Source: Streptomyces sp. PCS3-D2 | Lineage (GTDB): Bacteria > Actinomycetota > Actinomycetes > Streptomycetales > Streptomycetaceae | Direction of reading: 5' to 3' | NCBI RefSeq assembly: GCF_000612545.2 | Contig: NZ_CP097800.1 | Coordinates: 5,778,501 to 5,842,500, forward strand | Length of the DNA stretch: 64,000 nt | Shown: positions 8,725 through 18,372 of the stretch, in pieces | How the letters are laid out: every line of letters begins with the position of its first letter | How positions within the stretch are numbered: the first letter of the stretch is position 1 | Notes under the pieces: model-generated | The model's database searches: none | What the model was told of the DNA's origin: nothing | Seen by the model: only the letters and a program-made list of their open reading frames with translations | Translations under genes and position numbers: made by a program

Positions 8725-9372
8725 GTGCAGTGGGAAGCGATCACATGGCAGCGGATGGCCGAGCGACTCGCCGGCCACCTCTGCGAACCCGCCGAAGGCC
8801 CCGGGCCGCACGGTCGACAGCGTGTGGGCATCGACGGCGCACCCGCGGCGGACACCGGCACTCTCGCCGGTCTGCTCGCGCAGGAGCTGAAACTGCGCGG
8901 GCGCCCGGTACTGGTCGTGCCGACCGGCGGTTTCCTGCGGCCGGCCTCCCTCCGCTTCGAGTTCGGCCGCCGGGACGTGGACGCGTACCTGGACGGCTGG
9001 TACGACACGGCCGCGCTCTGGCGGGAGGTGTTCGGACCGACCGATCCCGGGGGGACGGGACGGGTGCTGCCCGACCTGTGGGATCCGGTGACCGACCGGG
9101 CTACCCGCAGCCCCTACGTCGAGCTCCCCGCCGGCGGAGTGCTGCTGGTGCACGGGCCGCTGCTGCTGGGGCGGTGGTTCCCCTTCGACCTGAGCGTCCA
9201 CGTACGCCTGTCGGCTGGGGCGCTCGCGCGGCGGACGGAGGAGTCCGAGCGGTGGACGGGGGAAGCGTTCGCCCGGTACGAGGCCGAGACGGATCCGGCT
9301 TCGGCCGCCGATGTGGTGGTCCGGGCCGACGATCCCAGGCATCCCGCCTGGACGGGGATCCGGGAGCGGTGA
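8725..9372 (+). CDS. Uridine kinase-like protein with degenerate P-loop
   Basis: A 215-residue protein of the family usually named uridine kinase in Streptomyces. It keeps the kinase architecture: a beta-strand and loop VGIDGAPAADTGTLAG near residue 34, GFLRPASLRFEFG, the DLWDPVTDRATRSPY block, LLVHGPLLLGRW, and a lid-like ALARRTEESERW. The nucleotide-binding Lys of GxxxxGK[ST] is replaced, giving DTGTL, so phosphate binding must differ or activity is lost. The GTG start fits the remembered family N-terminus (MxxEAITW); the frame is open far upstream without support. Being close to psuK-psuG suggests a nucleoside-related role, but the 3' ends converge and they are not one operon. Confidence 0.75.
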   Translation: MQWEAITWQRMAERLAGHLCEPAEGPGPHGRQRVGIDGAPAADTGTLAGLLAQELKLRGRPVLVVPTGGFLRPASLRFEFGRRDVDAYLDGWYDTAALWREVFGPTDPGGTGRVLPDLWDPVTDRATRSPYVELPAGGVLLVHGPLLLGRWFPFDLSVHVRLSAGALARRTEESERWTGEAFARYEAETDPASAADVVVRADDPRHPAWTGIRER

Positions 9373-9430
9373 CGCGGGGCGGCGGTGGTGCCGCTGCCGC
9401 TGGGCGAGCCCGCTGTCCGCCCCGACCCCC

Positions 9431-9446
9431 GGGCCCGGCCGGGCCC
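9431..9446. repeat. 16-bp perfect GC palindrome between convergent genes
   Basis: GGGCCCGGCCGGGCCC lies in the 118-bp gap between the 3' ends of the kinase-like gene and psuK. It may help end transcription from both sides, but it has no U-tract and no loop, so a terminator role is uncertain. Confidence 0.35.
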
Positions 9447-9490
9447 ACGCCTGCGGGGCCGGGGTGCCGGACGCTGTCGGGGTCCCGGCC

Positions 9491-10495
9491 TCAGCCGTCG
9501 GGGCGGCTGCCGGAGCGGCGCCCGAAACGCCGGCGGAGGGAGGGCCGGGATCCGCCCCCGTCCGCGCTCGGGGCTTCCGCCGGGACGGGCTGCGGGCGGC
9601 CGCCCGGGCGGGTGATGGCCCGGGCGGCCGCGCGGCAGCCCGCGCGCGCCGCTTCCGGGGGGTCCGCGCCTTCCAGGCGGGCCGCCAGGAAGGCGCCGGT
9701 GAAGGCATCGCCGGCGCCCGTGGAGTCCACCACCTCCCCGCCCGGCTCCACGGCCGCCACCTCGGCCGTGATCCGGCCGCGCTCGGCCACCAGAGCCCCC
9801 GCCGGGCCCCGGGTCACCACCACCAGCGGCACCCGCCGGCTCAACGCCGTCGCAGCCCGGGCCACCCCGGCCGCCTCCGACGGCCCGGCCAGCAGACGGG
9901 CCTCGTGCTCGTTGGGCAGCAGCACCTCCGCGCCCGCCACGGCATCCAGGAAGCGCTGGGGGCCCAGTGCCGCCAGGAACCCGGCCGAGGCCGGGTCCAC
10001 GCTCACCGGCACTCCGCGGGCCCGCGCCGCCCGCAGCGCGAGCGCGGCCAGCTCCCGGCTGCCGTCGGTGAAGAACAGGTATCCCGACAGGTGGAGGTGG
10101 GCCGCCCCGTCCAGCAGGGACGGGGTCCAGTCCGCCGGGCACAGCCGCAGCGAGGCCCCGCTGTCCGTCAGGAACGTCCGCTCGGCGTCCTCGCCGACGA
10201 GGGCCACCACCGTCCCGGTCGGCTCCTCCGGATCGATCACCAGCTGCGGCCGCACCCCCGCGTCCACCAGGGCCCGTTCGTGCCACTGTGCCGAGTCGGC
10301 GCCCACCCGCGCGAGGAGGCGTACCTCCGCGCTCCCCGTACGGGCCGCCCAGCAGGCCGCGTTGGCGCCCGCGCCGCCCGGCAGGGTGCGGATCCGGGCC
10401 GCGGTGTCGGTGGCCGGAGCCAGCGGCTCCGGATGTATCGCCACCACATCCGTCACCACGTCCCCGACCACGAGCAGCGCCCCCGGGGCGGTCAT
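9491..10495 (-). CDS. psuK: Pseudouridine kinase (PfkB family)
   Basis: A 334-residue ribokinase/PfkB-family sugar kinase. The N-terminal GG motif is LPGGAGANAACWAAR near residue 40. The C-terminal PfkB signature is VVDSTGAGDAFTGAFLAARL, with the catalytic Asp in GAGD near residue 270. Its start overlaps the end of the pseudouridine-5'-phosphate glycosidase gene by ATGA, and that pairing identifies the substrate: PsuK makes pseudouridine 5'-phosphate and PsuG cleaves it to uracil and ribose 5-phosphate. The C-terminal ~35 residues are a Ser/Arg-rich low-complexity tail beyond the fold. Kinase family is certain; pseudouridine specificity rests on the operon. Confidence 0.88.
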   Translation of the reverse strand: MTAPGALLVVGDVVTDVVAIHPEPLAPATDTAARIRTLPGGAGANAACWAARTGSAEVRLLARVGADSAQWHERALVDAGVRPQLVIDPEEPTGTVVALVGEDAERTFLTDSGASLRLCPADWTPSLLDGAAHLHLSGYLFFTDGSRELAALALRAARARGVPVSVDPASAGFLAALGPQRFLDAVAGAEVLLPNEHEARLLAGPSEAAGVARAATALSRRVPLVVVTRGPAGALVAERGRITAEVAAVEPGGEVVDSTGAGDAFTGAFLAARLEGADPPEAARAGCRAAARAITRPGGRPQPVPAEAPSADGGGSRPSLRRRFGRRSGSRPDG

Positions 10496-11436
10496 GCCAC
10501 GGCCGCCCAGGCCCGGGCGATCCGGGCACCGAGCCGCACGTTCCCGCGTACCGCCGCCAGGTTCGCCTCCAGCGAGGCTCCGCCCGTCGCCCGCACCAGA
10601 AACCCCAGCAGGAACGGCGTCACCGCCTGACCTGTGATCCCCTGCTCGCGGCAGGCGGCGAGGGCCTCGGCCAGGACCCGGTCGTGCAGCTCCGGGTCCA
10701 GCTGTTCACCGGCCGTCACCGGATTGGCCACCAGCAGCGCCGACTCCGTTCCTCCCAGTGCGTCCTGAGCGGCCATCACCGCCGCGACCTCCTCCGGCCG
10801 GTGCACGGTCCAGTCCACCGGCTCACCGGAGTCGGCCAGGTAGAACCCGGGGAACCGGTCCGTACCGAAACCGAGCACCCCCACTCCCAGCGTCTCCAGC
10901 CGCTGCAACGTCGCCGGCACGTCCAGGATCGACTTCACGCCCGCGCACACCACCGTGATCCGTGTCCGCGCCAGCAGGGACAGGTCCGCCGACTCGTCCT
11001 GTGTCTGAGCCCACTCGCGGTGCACGCCGCCCAGTCCGCCCGTCGCGAAGACCCGCAGTCCCGCCCCGGCCGCGAGGAAGGCCGTCGCGGACACCGTCGT
11101 CGCACCGGTCGCGCCCGTCGCCAGCGCGGGCGCCAGATCCCGATGACCGAGCTTGCGCACGCCGTCGCCGGCTGCGATCCGCTCCAGCAAGGTCTTGTCG
11201 AGGCCCGCGCGGGCCACCCCGTCCACGACCGCGATCGTCGCCGGAACCGCGCCCTCCGCGCGGACCAGTCCCTCCAGTTCGAGGGCCACCTCCAGGTTGC
11301 GGGGGCGGGGCAGGCCGTGGGCGATGATCGTCGACTCCAGGGCCACCACCGGCCTGCCCTGGGCGAGCGCGTCGCGTACCTCTTCCGACAGGACCGGTCC
11401 ACCGGGCAGGGCCGCGGTTGCTCTGTGCTGTGACAT
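10492..11436 (-). CDS. psuG: Pseudouridine-5'-phosphate glycosidase
   Basis: A 314-residue PsuG/IndA-family enzyme that reversibly cleaves the C-glycosidic bond of pseudouridine 5'-phosphate. Family motifs are clear: VVALESTIIAHGLPRPRN near residue 30, PATIAVVDG, LGHRDLAPALATGATGATTVSAT, ATGGLGGVHR, CAGVKSILDVPATLQRLETLGV and the C-terminal NPVTAGEQL. The length is that of the family. ATG 11434-11436 is chosen, with GGATGGGGAC just before it; an in-frame ATG four codons earlier (11448) is a close alternative. It is the first gene of a two-gene operon with psuK. Pseudouridine arises from rRNA and tRNA turnover, so this is a nucleoside salvage unit. Confidence 0.95.
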   Translation of the reverse strand: MSQHRATAALPGGPVLSEEVRDALAQGRPVVALESTIIAHGLPRPRNLEVALELEGLVRAEGAVPATIAVVDGVARAGLDKTLLERIAAGDGVRKLGHRDLAPALATGATGATTVSATAFLAAGAGLRVFATGGLGGVHREWAQTQDESADLSLLARTRITVVCAGVKSILDVPATLQRLETLGVGVLGFGTDRFPGFYLADSGEPVDWTVHRPEEVAAVMAAQDALGGTESALLVANPVTAGEQLDPELHDRVLAEALAACREQGITGQAVTPFLLGFLVRATGGASLEANLAAVRGNVRLGARIARAWAAVA

Positions 11437-11897
11437 GTCCCCATCCATGGCACGGGATCGGCGCCTCCAAACACACTCCTGCCACACCCGCCCCACGCTG
11501 TCCGAGGAGCGCTCCCCGCGGACGCGCGGCCCGACCACGGGCCCGCCGCCCCGCGGGCCCTGCTTTTCCCGGACGCCCCCGCGGCGTCGCGGTCCGCGCG
11601 GACGCCCCGCCGCCCCGCCTGTCGACCGCACCGGACGTCCGCCGCCCCGGCCGAAACCCAGCGGTTCCCGAAACCCAGCGGTTCCCGAGGCCCGGCGGAC
11701 CGCCACCTGCCGCCGGTCCGCCCGGGAGGAGGGCCCACGTGCACCGCCCGGAACGCGCCGGCGGGCACCGGCTTCCACCGGTCGTCCGCACCGCCGGGCA
11801 CCCCGGCCCCACTGGACAGGGTGACGCGTGGGCCGGTCCGTTCCTGGACGCTGTGGTCGGCGCGCCGGGCGGACGGGCCGCACTAGGCTGGCGCGCC
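11437..11897. other. 461-bp divergent intergenic region (psuG / cupin)
   Basis: No convincing gene is seen; reading frames here are Pro/Arg/Gly-rich translations of GC-biased DNA. The region holds the upstream sequences of both divergent genes and one exact 17-bp tandem duplication (listed separately). No clear -10/-35 pair was found. Confidence 0.5.
11653..11686. repeat. Two exact tandem copies of a 17-bp unit
   Basis: GAAACCCAGCGGTTCCC occurs twice head to tail, with AACC-cagc-GGTT dyad symmetry inside each copy. It lies about 220 bp upstream of both the psuG start and the divergent cupin start. It could be a regulator binding site or a chance duplication in non-coding DNA. Confidence 0.6.
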
Positions 11898-12272
11898 ATG
11901 AGCAGCAGTGATCACTCCGCCACCCCCGCCCCCGCGTCCTTCGCCGTCACCGTGGCGGACGCCGAGCTGGAGCCGGACGACCTCGACCCGGGCCAGATCG
12001 TCTCCGGCGATCCGGTCGTCACGGGCCGGGTCCTGTGGGAGTCCGCCGACGGCACGCAGGTACGCGGGATCTGGCAGATCACCCCCGGCGTGGTCACCGA
12101 CGTCGAGGCGAACGAAATGTTCGTGGTGGTCGCCGGACGCGCCACCGTCGAGGTCGAGGGCGGCGCGACCCTGGAGCTCGGGCCCGGCTCGGCCTGCGTG
12201 CTGCGGGAGGGCGACAGGACCGTCTGGACCGTCCACGAGACGCTCCGCAAGGCCTACCACATCAGCTACTGA
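11898..12272 (+). CDS. Cupin domain protein
   Basis: A 124-residue single cupin of the type with a ureidoglycine aminohydrolase-like domain: GIWQITPGVVTDVEANEMFV is motif 1 with Glu ligands in place of the usual His pair, and LGPGSACVLREGDRTVWTVHETLRK is motif 2 and the capping strand. The ATG at 11898 follows a weak site; the long upstream frame is non-coding. The 3' end overlaps that of the convergent MFS gene by 11 bp. The substrate cannot be deduced; the family is often an uncharacterised housekeeping protein in actinomycetes. Confidence 0.82.
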   Translation: MSSSDHSATPAPASFAVTVADAELEPDDLDPGQIVSGDPVVTGRVLWESADGTQVRGIWQITPGVVTDVEANEMFVVVAGRATVEVEGGATLELGPGSACVLREGDRTVWTVHETLRKAYHISY

Positions 12273-13557
12273 CGTTCCCGGAATCCGAAGGGTGGCGGCG
12301 CGCGGTGAACAGAGCGAGTGCCGCCATCGGCAGCAGCAGCGAGGCTCCGACGGCGTTCAGCCAGCCGTAGCCCGCCTGGGACATGATCACGCCGGCGGCG
12401 GCTCCGCCCACGCCCGCGGCCGTGTTCATCGTGAGGTCGCTCAGCCCCTGTACGGCGGCCCGCGCGGCCTGCGGCACCGAGTCGGTCAGCAGGGCCGAGC
12501 CGGACACCATCCCGGCGGACCAGCCGAGGCCCAGCAGGAAGAGACCGAGGGCGCTCCGTCCGTGGCTGGCGCCCGCCGTCCCCGCGAGCAGCGCGGCGAC
12601 CGACAGCAGTCCCGCGGCGAGGCCGATCACGGTGAGCCGTCCGAGCCGGTCCGCGAGCCACCCCATGAGCGGGGAGAAGGCGAACATGCCCGCGATGTGA
12701 CCGCTGATCACCAGCCCGACGAGCTCCAGCCCGGCTCCGTGGTGGCTCAGGTCCATCGGGGTCATGACCATGATCGAGACCATGGTGGTGTGGGACACGG
12801 CGACGGTGAGGAGGGCGAGGCGGGCCCGCGGCGAGGACCTCACGGCGGCGAGTCCGGCGCGGAGCGAGCGGCCTTCGCGGGACTGTTCTTCGGGAGAGGC
12901 GAGCGCCCGCGCGGTCAGCAGGGGGTCCGGGCGCAGGAGTACGGCGATCAGCGCTCCGGTCAGCAGGAAGACGGCGGCGGCCCACACGAAGGGGCCCGCC
13001 GTCTCGGGTATGGAGGTCCCGGCGAAGCTGCGGCTCGCCGGAGCGGACAGGTTGGGGCCGAGCACCGCCCCGAGGGTGGAGGCCCACACGACCACCGAGA
13101 TGGCCCGGGCCCGGTGGTCCGGGGCGGCGAGGTCCGCGGCGGCGAAGCGGGCCTGGAGGTTGGCGGAGGAGGCGGCGCCGAAGGCGGCCATGCCGAGCAG
13201 CAGCAGCGGGAAGCTCTTGATCGTGGCGGCGAGGACGACGAGGCCCGCCCCGGCGGCGCCGATCCCGTACGCCAGGACCAGCCCGGGCCGTCGGCCGCGC
13301 GCGGTCATCAGGGCGGCGAGCGGCAGGGAGACCAGGGCGGTGCCGATCACCGAGGCGGTCGACGCGAAGCCGGACAGCGCCTCGGTGCCGCTGACCTCGG
13401 TGGCCAGGACGGGGGCCAGGGCGATGCTGATGGGTACGCCGAGCCCGCCCAGCACCTGGCCGGCGATGAGCACCCGGGAGGTGCGCTTGCGGAGTCGTGC
13501 GAGGTCCGCGAGGGCGAGCGGCGGGGCGGTCCGGTCCGTGCCGGGAGCGGCGGTCAC
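12262..13557 (-). CDS. MFS transporter
   Basis: A 431-residue major facilitator with about 12 hydrophobic segments, a cytosolic loop after the sixth helix (residues ~195-225, charged, EEQSREGRSLR) and the inter-helix signatures MTARGRRPG (loop 2-3) and MGWLADRLGRL (loop 8-9). It resembles drug-efflux-type MFS proteins. GTG 13555-13557 is chosen because the preceding residues are an Arg/Pro-rich artefact of GC bias, though the Shine-Dalgarno is weak. The substrate is unknown. It converges with the cupin gene. Confidence 0.85.
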   Translation of the reverse strand: MTAAPGTDRTAPPLALADLARLRKRTSRVLIAGQVLGGLGVPISIALAPVLATEVSGTEALSGFASTASVIGTALVSLPLAALMTARGRRPGLVLAYGIGAAGAGLVVLAATIKSFPLLLLGMAAFGAASSANLQARFAAADLAAPDHRARAISVVVWASTLGAVLGPNLSAPASRSFAGTSIPETAGPFVWAAAVFLLTGALIAVLLRPDPLLTARALASPEEQSREGRSLRAGLAAVRSSPRARLALLTVAVSHTTMVSIMVMTPMDLSHHGAGLELVGLVISGHIAGMFAFSPLMGWLADRLGRLTVIGLAAGLLSVAALLAGTAGASHGRSALGLFLLGLGWSAGMVSGSALLTDSVPQAARAAVQGLSDLTMNTAAGVGGAAAGVIMSQAGYGWLNAVGASLLLPMAALALFTARRHPSDSGNVSS

Positions 13558-13722
13558 GCCCTGCACCGCCCTCGCGGGTGCGCGGCGCGGGACGCGGGGG
13601 ACGCGGTGGGGCCGGGTGCGGCGGCAGCAGTAGTCACCGCCGCAGTGTGCCACCCCTTACCGTCCGGCGGAACCGGTCCGTCGTCGTGGTCGGGCCCGCA
13701 GGTCACGGGCGTCACACGGGGC

Positions 13723-14286
13723 TCAGAACAGCGGCTGCGGGAGCACCCCCTCCAGGGCGAGGAGCTGCCGCTTGGTCTCCAGCCCGCCGCCGAAGCCCCC
13801 GATGCCGCCGTCGTTCTCCAGCACCCGGTGGCAGGGCACCACCAGGGGCAGCGGGTTCGACCCCATGGCGTTGCCCACGGCCTGGGCGGCGCCGGGCTGT
13901 CCGACGCGGGCCGCCAGTTCCCCGTAGCCGACGACCGAGCCGTAGGGCACGGAACGGTCCAGCTCCTGGAGCACCTGGCGGTTGAAGCCGGAGCTGAGCC
14001 GCCAGTCCAGCGGAAGGTCGAAGCGCCGCAGCGAGCCGGCGAAGTACGCGGCCACCTGGCGCACCGGCGCGGCCAGCAGCACTTCCTCGCCCGGCGCCGG
14101 CCGCCGGGCGTCGGCGCCGAGCCGGGAGACGAGCGGGCCGATCATCCGGTCGAGCCGGTCCGGCCCGGCGTGGAACTCGACCCGGACCAGCCCCTCGGGC
14201 GTCGCGGCAAGGAGCAGGGGGCCGATGTCGCTGGCGACGACGGTCCATTCGAGGTGCGGCCCGCGGGGCCGCTCGGTGCTGTCCAC
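13723..14286 (-). CDS. ogt: Methylated-DNA--protein-cysteine methyltransferase
   Basis: A 187-residue suicide repair protein that moves the alkyl group from O6-alkylguanine to its own Cys. The active-site motif VVPCHRVL places the acceptor at Cys152. Upstream, [17 protein letters not shown] and [14 protein letters not shown] form the DNA-binding and helix-turn-helix part. The N-terminal ~95 residues are the variable domain. GTG 14284-14286 is the chosen start; a 32-residue in-frame extension overlaps the next gene and lacks family similarity. No Ada regulatory domain is present, so this is the constitutive Ogt type. Confidence 0.93.
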   Translation of the reverse strand: MDSTERPRGPHLEWTVVASDIGPLLLAATPEGLVRVEFHAGPDRLDRMIGPLVSRLGADARRPAPGEEVLLAAPVRQVAAYFAGSLRRFDLPLDWRLSSGFNRQVLQELDRSVPYGSVVGYGELAARVGQPGAAQAVGNAMGSNPLPLVVPCHRVLENDGGIGGFGGGLETKRQLLALEGVLPQPLF

Positions 14287-14341
14287 GCGTCCACGGTACG
14301 GCTCTCCTCCGACGGACCGCCGCCCTCCCCGCCCGCAGCCG

Positions 14342-15241
14342 TCAGAAGCCGCCGACCGCCTCCCGGACCACGTCCGGGGCATTGGTGATGATCCCGTCGA
14401 CGCCCATCTCCCGCACCTTCCGCGCGGTCACGGCGTCGTCCACGATCCAGGTGTCCACCTCCATCGCCTTGCCGTGCGCCCCGAGCAGGCCGTGCACCGC
14501 CGCGACCCAGTCGGCCGAGATGGTGGTGTGCCACGGGTTGATCCGGTCCGTGAACTCCGCGTACCGCGGCAGGTCCGCCACCGCCGGAGTGCCCAGGAAG
14601 GCCGTCACCAGGTCGGGGCGCAGCCCGTGCACCATGCGGATGGAGTCGGCACTGAAGCTCTGCAGCACCAGGCGCTTCGAGTGTCGCGCGTCGAGCCAGC
14701 CCGCCTCGCCGAGCACCCGCAGGGTCTGCTCCTCGATCCCCGGGTAGAGCTCCGGCTTCTTGATCTCCAGCAGCAGCCGCTGCCGATTGCGCTGCACCCG
14801 GTCGAGGTACTGCCGCAGCGTCGGCACGGAGGCGCCCGCGTACTCCTCGCCGAACCAGCTGCCCGCGTCGAGCTGGGCGATCTCGGCCGACGTGAAGTCC
14901 TTGACCCGCCAGGGCTTGCGGTCCGGGAAGAGCTGCTCGACGTCCGTGGTGCGGGCCAGGGTGTCGTCGTGGATCACCACCAGTTCGCCGTCCCTGGTGC
15001 GCTGCACGTCGTTCTCGACCCAGTCGAAGCCCAGCCGCATCGCCAGGTCGACCGCTTCGAGGGTGTTCTCCGGGGCGTACGCCGAGGCGCCCCGGTGCGC
15101 GTACACGACGGGACCGCCCAGTCCCAGCGGTCCGGGGGCGGATCCGGGGCCGGTGGCGGCGGACGACGCCGTCCCGCCCAGCAGGGTGAGGGCGAAGCCC
15201 AGGAATGCGGCGGCGGCCGCGGTGGCGGGTCGGACGTGCAT
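14342..15241 (-). CDS. Secreted glycerophosphodiester phosphodiesterase
   Basis: A 299-residue TIM-barrel enzyme hydrolysing glycerophosphodiesters to glycerol 3-phosphate and an alcohol. A signal peptide ([20 protein letters not shown], cleavage near residue 29) sends it out of the cell. Catalytic and Ca-binding motifs are visible: [13 protein letters not shown] (His49, Arg50, Glu), [20 protein letters not shown] (second catalytic His), LLLEIKKPE and the C-terminal [13 protein letters not shown] 15239-15241 has a GAGGAGAAC site. It is divergent from uvrB across 243 bp. Likely role: phosphate and glycerol scavenging from phospholipid or teichoic acid breakdown. Confidence 0.93.
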   Translation of the reverse strand: MHVRPATAAAAAFLGFALTLLGGTASSAATGPGSAPGPLGLGGPVVYAHRGASAYAPENTLEAVDLAMRLGFDWVENDVQRTRDGELVVIHDDTLARTTDVEQLFPDRKPWRVKDFTSAEIAQLDAGSWFGEEYAGASVPTLRQYLDRVQRNRQRLLLEIKKPELYPGIEEQTLRVLGEAGWLDARHSKRLVLQSFSADSIRMVHGLRPDLVTAFLGTPAVADLPRYAEFTDRINPWHTTISADWVAAVHGLLGAHGKAMEVDTWIVDDAVTARKVREMGVDGIITNAPDVVREAVGGF

Positions 15242-15484
15242 GTGCGTTCTCCTCGGGTCGTGAGCCCTGTTCCTGCGTCAGACGGGTGCGGAGCGGCAGA
15301 CGTTGTGGCGATGCACTTCACCGCGATCATGGGGTTGAAGATCACCGAGCCGCCACCGAACTACGACAAACGGACCAGAACGGATGACGCGGACCGCCGG
15401 ACCGCCGGACCGCCGGGCCGCACCGAGCGCGTTGCGGCCGGGCGGGGAGGCGTGCGTGTCAGTGGAGGGTCGTACGGTGGACTC

Positions 15485-17650
15485 ATGCGGCCCGTATCGA
15501 AGATCGAACGCACGGTGGCGCCTTTCGAGGTCGTCAGCCCCTACCAGCCCAGCGGCGACCAGCCGGCGGCCATCGCCGAGCTGGAGAAGCGCATCCGTGC
15601 AGGTGAGAAGGATGTCGTCCTGCTGGGTGCGACCGGCACCGGCAAGTCGGCGACCACCGCCTGGATGATCGAGAAGCTCCAGCGCCCCACCCTGGTCATG
15701 GCGCCGAACAAGACGCTGGCCGCCCAGTTGGCGAACGAGTTCCGCGAGCTGCTGCCGAACAACGCCGTCGAGTACTTCGTCTCGTACTACGACTACTACC
15801 AGCCCGAGGCCTACGTACCGCAGTCGGACACGTACATCGAGAAGGACTCCTCGATCAACGAGGAGGTGGAGCGGCTGCGCCACTCCGCCACCAATGCGCT
15901 GCTGACCAGGCGGGACGTGATCGTCGTCGCCTCCGTGTCCTGCATCTACGGCCTCGGCACCCCGCAGGAGTACGTCGACCGGATGGTCTCGCTCACGGTG
16001 GGTGAGGAGATCGACCGGGACCAGCTGCTGCGCCGCTTCGTCGACATCCAGTACACGCGCAACGACGTGGCCTTCACCCGCGGCACCTTCCGAGTGCGCG
16101 GCGACACCATCGAGATCTTCCCGGTCTACGAGGAACTGGCCGTCCGCATCGAGATGTTCGGGGACGAGATCGAAGCGTTGTCCACCCTGCACCCGCTGAC
16201 CGGCGAGGTCATCAGCGAGGACCGCGAGCTCTACGTCTTCCCCGCCAGCCACTACGTCGCCGGCCCGGAGCGCATGGAGAAGGCGATCGCCGGCATCGAG
16301 GCCGAGCTGGCCGAGCGCCTCGGAGAGCTGGAGAAGCAGGGCAAGATGCTGGAGGCGCAGCGCCTGCGCATGCGCACGACCTACGACCTGGAGATGATGC
16401 GCCAGATCGGCTCCTGCTCCGGCATCGAGAACTACTCGCTGCACATGGACGACCGCGAGCGGGGCTCCGCGCCCAACACCCTCATCGACTACTTCCCGGA
16501 GGACTTCCTCCTGGTCATCGACGAGTCGCACGTCACCGTCCCGCAGATCGGCGCCATGTACGAGGGCGACGCCTCCCGCAAGCGGACCCTGGTCGACCAC
16601 GGCTTCCGGCTGCCGTCCGCGCTGGACAACCGTCCGCTGAAGTGGGAGGAGTTCCAGGAGCGCATCGGCCAGACCGTCTACCTGTCGGCGACCCCCGGCA
16701 CGTACGAGCTATCGCGCGGCGACGGTTTCGTCGAGCAGATCATCCGTCCCACCGGCCTCATCGACCCCGAGGTCGTGGTCAAGCCCACCGAGGGCCAGAT
16801 CGACGACCTGGTGCACGAGATCCGCAAGCGGGTGGAGAAGGACGAGCGGGTCCTGGTCACCACCCTCACCAAGAAGATGGCAGAGGACCTCACGGACTAC
16901 TTCCTGGAGCTCGGCATCCAGGTCCGCTACCTGCACAGCGACGTCGACACGCTGCGCCGCATCGAGCTGCTGCGCGAGCTGCGCGCCGGCGAGTACGACG
17001 TCCTGGTCGGCATCAACCTGCTGCGCGAGGGCCTCGACCTGCCCGAGGTGTCCCTGGTGGCGATCCTCGACGCCGACAAGGAGGGCTTCCTGCGCTCCGG
17101 CACCTCCCTGATCCAGACCATCGGCCGGGCCGCGCGCAACGTGTCCGGCCAGGTCCACATGTACGCGGACAAGATCACGCCGGGTATGGAGAAGGCGATC
17201 GAGGAAACCAACCGGCGCCGCGAGAAGCAGATCGCCTACAACACGGCGAACGGGATCGACCCGCAGCCGCTCCGCAAGAAGATCAACGACATCGTCGCCA
17301 CCATCGCCCGCGAGGAGCTGGACACCGAGCAGCTCCTCGGTACCGGATACCGGCAGGGCAAGGAGGGCCGGGGCGCCAAGGCGCCGGTTCCGGACCTGGG
17401 CGGTCTCGCGACCCACGCACCGGCGGGCGCCAAGGGCGCCAAGAGTGCGAAACCGGCCAAGGGGGCCAAGGCGGCCGAGGTGCTCACCGACCGGCCGGCC
17501 GCCGAACTCGCCTCGCTCATCGAGCAGATGACCGAGCGCATGCGCGCGGCCGCCGCGGAGCTCCAGTTCGAGGTCGCGGCCCGGATCAGGGACGAGGTCG
17601 GCGAGCTGAAGAAGGAGCTCCGGCAGATGAAGGAAGCGGGCCTCGCCTGA
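15485..17650 (+). CDS. uvrB: Excinuclease ABC subunit B
   Basis: A 721-residue UvrB, the damage-verifying helicase-like subunit of nucleotide excision repair. Walker A is GATGTGKS at residues 48-55. The damage-probing beta-hairpin follows ([20 protein letters not shown]). Helicase motifs VIDESHV and GRAARN are present, and the C-terminal UVR domain ([11 protein letters not shown]...AARIRDEV) contacts UvrC and UvrA. Between the helicase core and the UVR domain is a Lys/Ala/Gly-rich insert ([14 protein letters not shown]) of actinobacterial type, making it longer than E. coli UvrB. ATG 15485 begins the conserved N-terminus. uvrA and uvrC are also in this window but not in the same transcript. 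Confidence 0.97.
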   Translation: MRPVSKIERTVAPFEVVSPYQPSGDQPAAIAELEKRIRAGEKDVVLLGATGTGKSATTAWMIEKLQRPTLVMAPNKTLAAQLANEFRELLPNNAVEYFVSYYDYYQPEAYVPQSDTYIEKDSSINEEVERLRHSATNALLTRRDVIVVASVSCIYGLGTPQEYVDRMVSLTVGEEIDRDQLLRRFVDIQYTRNDVAFTRGTFRVRGDTIEIFPVYEELAVRIEMFGDEIEALSTLHPLTGEVISEDRELYVFPASHYVAGPERMEKAIAGIEAELAERLGELEKQGKMLEAQRLRMRTTYDLEMMRQIGSCSGIENYSLHMDDRERGSAPNTLIDYFPEDFLLVIDESHVTVPQIGAMYEGDASRKRTLVDHGFRLPSALDNRPLKWEEFQERIGQTVYLSATPGTYELSRGDGFVEQIIRPTGLIDPEVVVKPTEGQIDDLVHEIRKRVEKDERVLVTTLTKKMAEDLTDYFLELGIQVRYLHSDVDTLRRIELLRELRAGEYDVLVGINLLREGLDLPEVSLVAILDADKEGFLRSGTSLIQTIGRAARNVSGQVHMYADKITPGMEKAIEETNRRREKQIAYNTANGIDPQPLRKKINDIVATIAREELDTEQLLGTGYRQGKEGRGAKAPVPDLGGLATHAPAGAKGAKSAKPAKGAKAAEVLTDRPAAELASLIEQMTERMRAAAAELQFEVAARIRDEVGELKKELRQMKEAGLA

Positions 17651-17738
17651 GCCGGGGGCTGTCAGTAGGGTTGGGTCACAGCCGCAGGAACACGCTGCGC
17701 ACCAGTCAACTGGGGCGGGCTACGGAGAGGGGACGCGC

Positions 17739-18317
17739 GTGACGGTCAACATGACCAAGGGTCAGGCCATCAGTCTGCAGAAGACGGACGGAGGGACGCT
17801 GACCGCGGTCCGGATGGGCCTGGGCTGGCAGGCTGCGAAGCGCCGCGGGCTGTTCGGCTCGCGGACGCGGGAGATCGACCTTGACGCGTCGGCGGTGCTC
17901 TTCGCCGACAAGCAGCCGGTCGACGTGGTCTTCTTCCGCCACCTGCAGAGCGACGACGGCTCCGTGCGCCACACCGGCGACAACCTCGTCGGCGGCGTCG
18001 GCCAGGGCGGCGACGACGAGGCGATCCTCGTCGACCTCCAGCGGGTGCCGGTCCACATCGACCAGATCGTCTTCACGGTGAACTCCTTCACCGGTCAGAC
18101 GTTCCAGGAGGTGCAGAACGCCTTCTGCCGCATCGTCGACGAGACCAACGGCCAGGAACTGGCCCGCTACACCCTCGACGGCGGCGGCGCGTACACGGCG
18201 CAGATCATGGCGAAGGTGTCCCGCGCGGGCTCCGGCTGGCAGATGACGGCCCTGGGCACCCCGGCCAACGGCCGCACCTTCCAGGACCTGATGCCGGCGA
18301 TCCTGCCGCACCTGTAG
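17739..18317 (+). CDS. terD: TerD-family protein
   Basis: A 192-residue TerD-domain protein of the tellurium-resistance/stress family, predicted to bind calcium through acidic loops. Signatures seen are LDASAVLFADKQPVDVVFFRHLQS, the acidic DDGSVRHTGDNLVGG and GQGGDDEAILVDL loops, and FTVNSFTGQTFQEVQNAFCRIVD. GTG 17739 follows a GGAGAGGGGAC site at 17722-17732. It lies 88 bp after uvrB and 55 bp before a second, larger TerD-like gene, suggesting a ter operon. In Streptomyces such proteins have been linked to calcium signalling and development rather than only tellurite; the role here is inferred. Confidence 0.93.
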   Translation: MTVNMTKGQAISLQKTDGGTLTAVRMGLGWQAAKRRGLFGSRTREIDLDASAVLFADKQPVDVVFFRHLQSDDGSVRHTGDNLVGGVGQGGDDEAILVDLQRVPVHIDQIVFTVNSFTGQTFQEVQNAFCRIVDETNGQELARYTLDGGGAYTAQIMAKVSRAGSGWQMTALGTPANGRTFQDLMPAILPHL

Positions 18318-18372
18318 CAGGACCGGAAGCGGACGGGAAGAAGAGAACACGGCGCGGGGGAGGGGCTGCACG

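Noticed and set aside
11437-11897. Upstream extension of psuG or a small gene in this gap
   Set aside because: PsuG homology begins after 11448; the extension is low-complexity and crosses a tandem repeat.
15391-15414. Three GGACCGCC copies before uvrB
   Set aside because: Short GC octamer repeat, likely slippage; no symmetry or promoter context.
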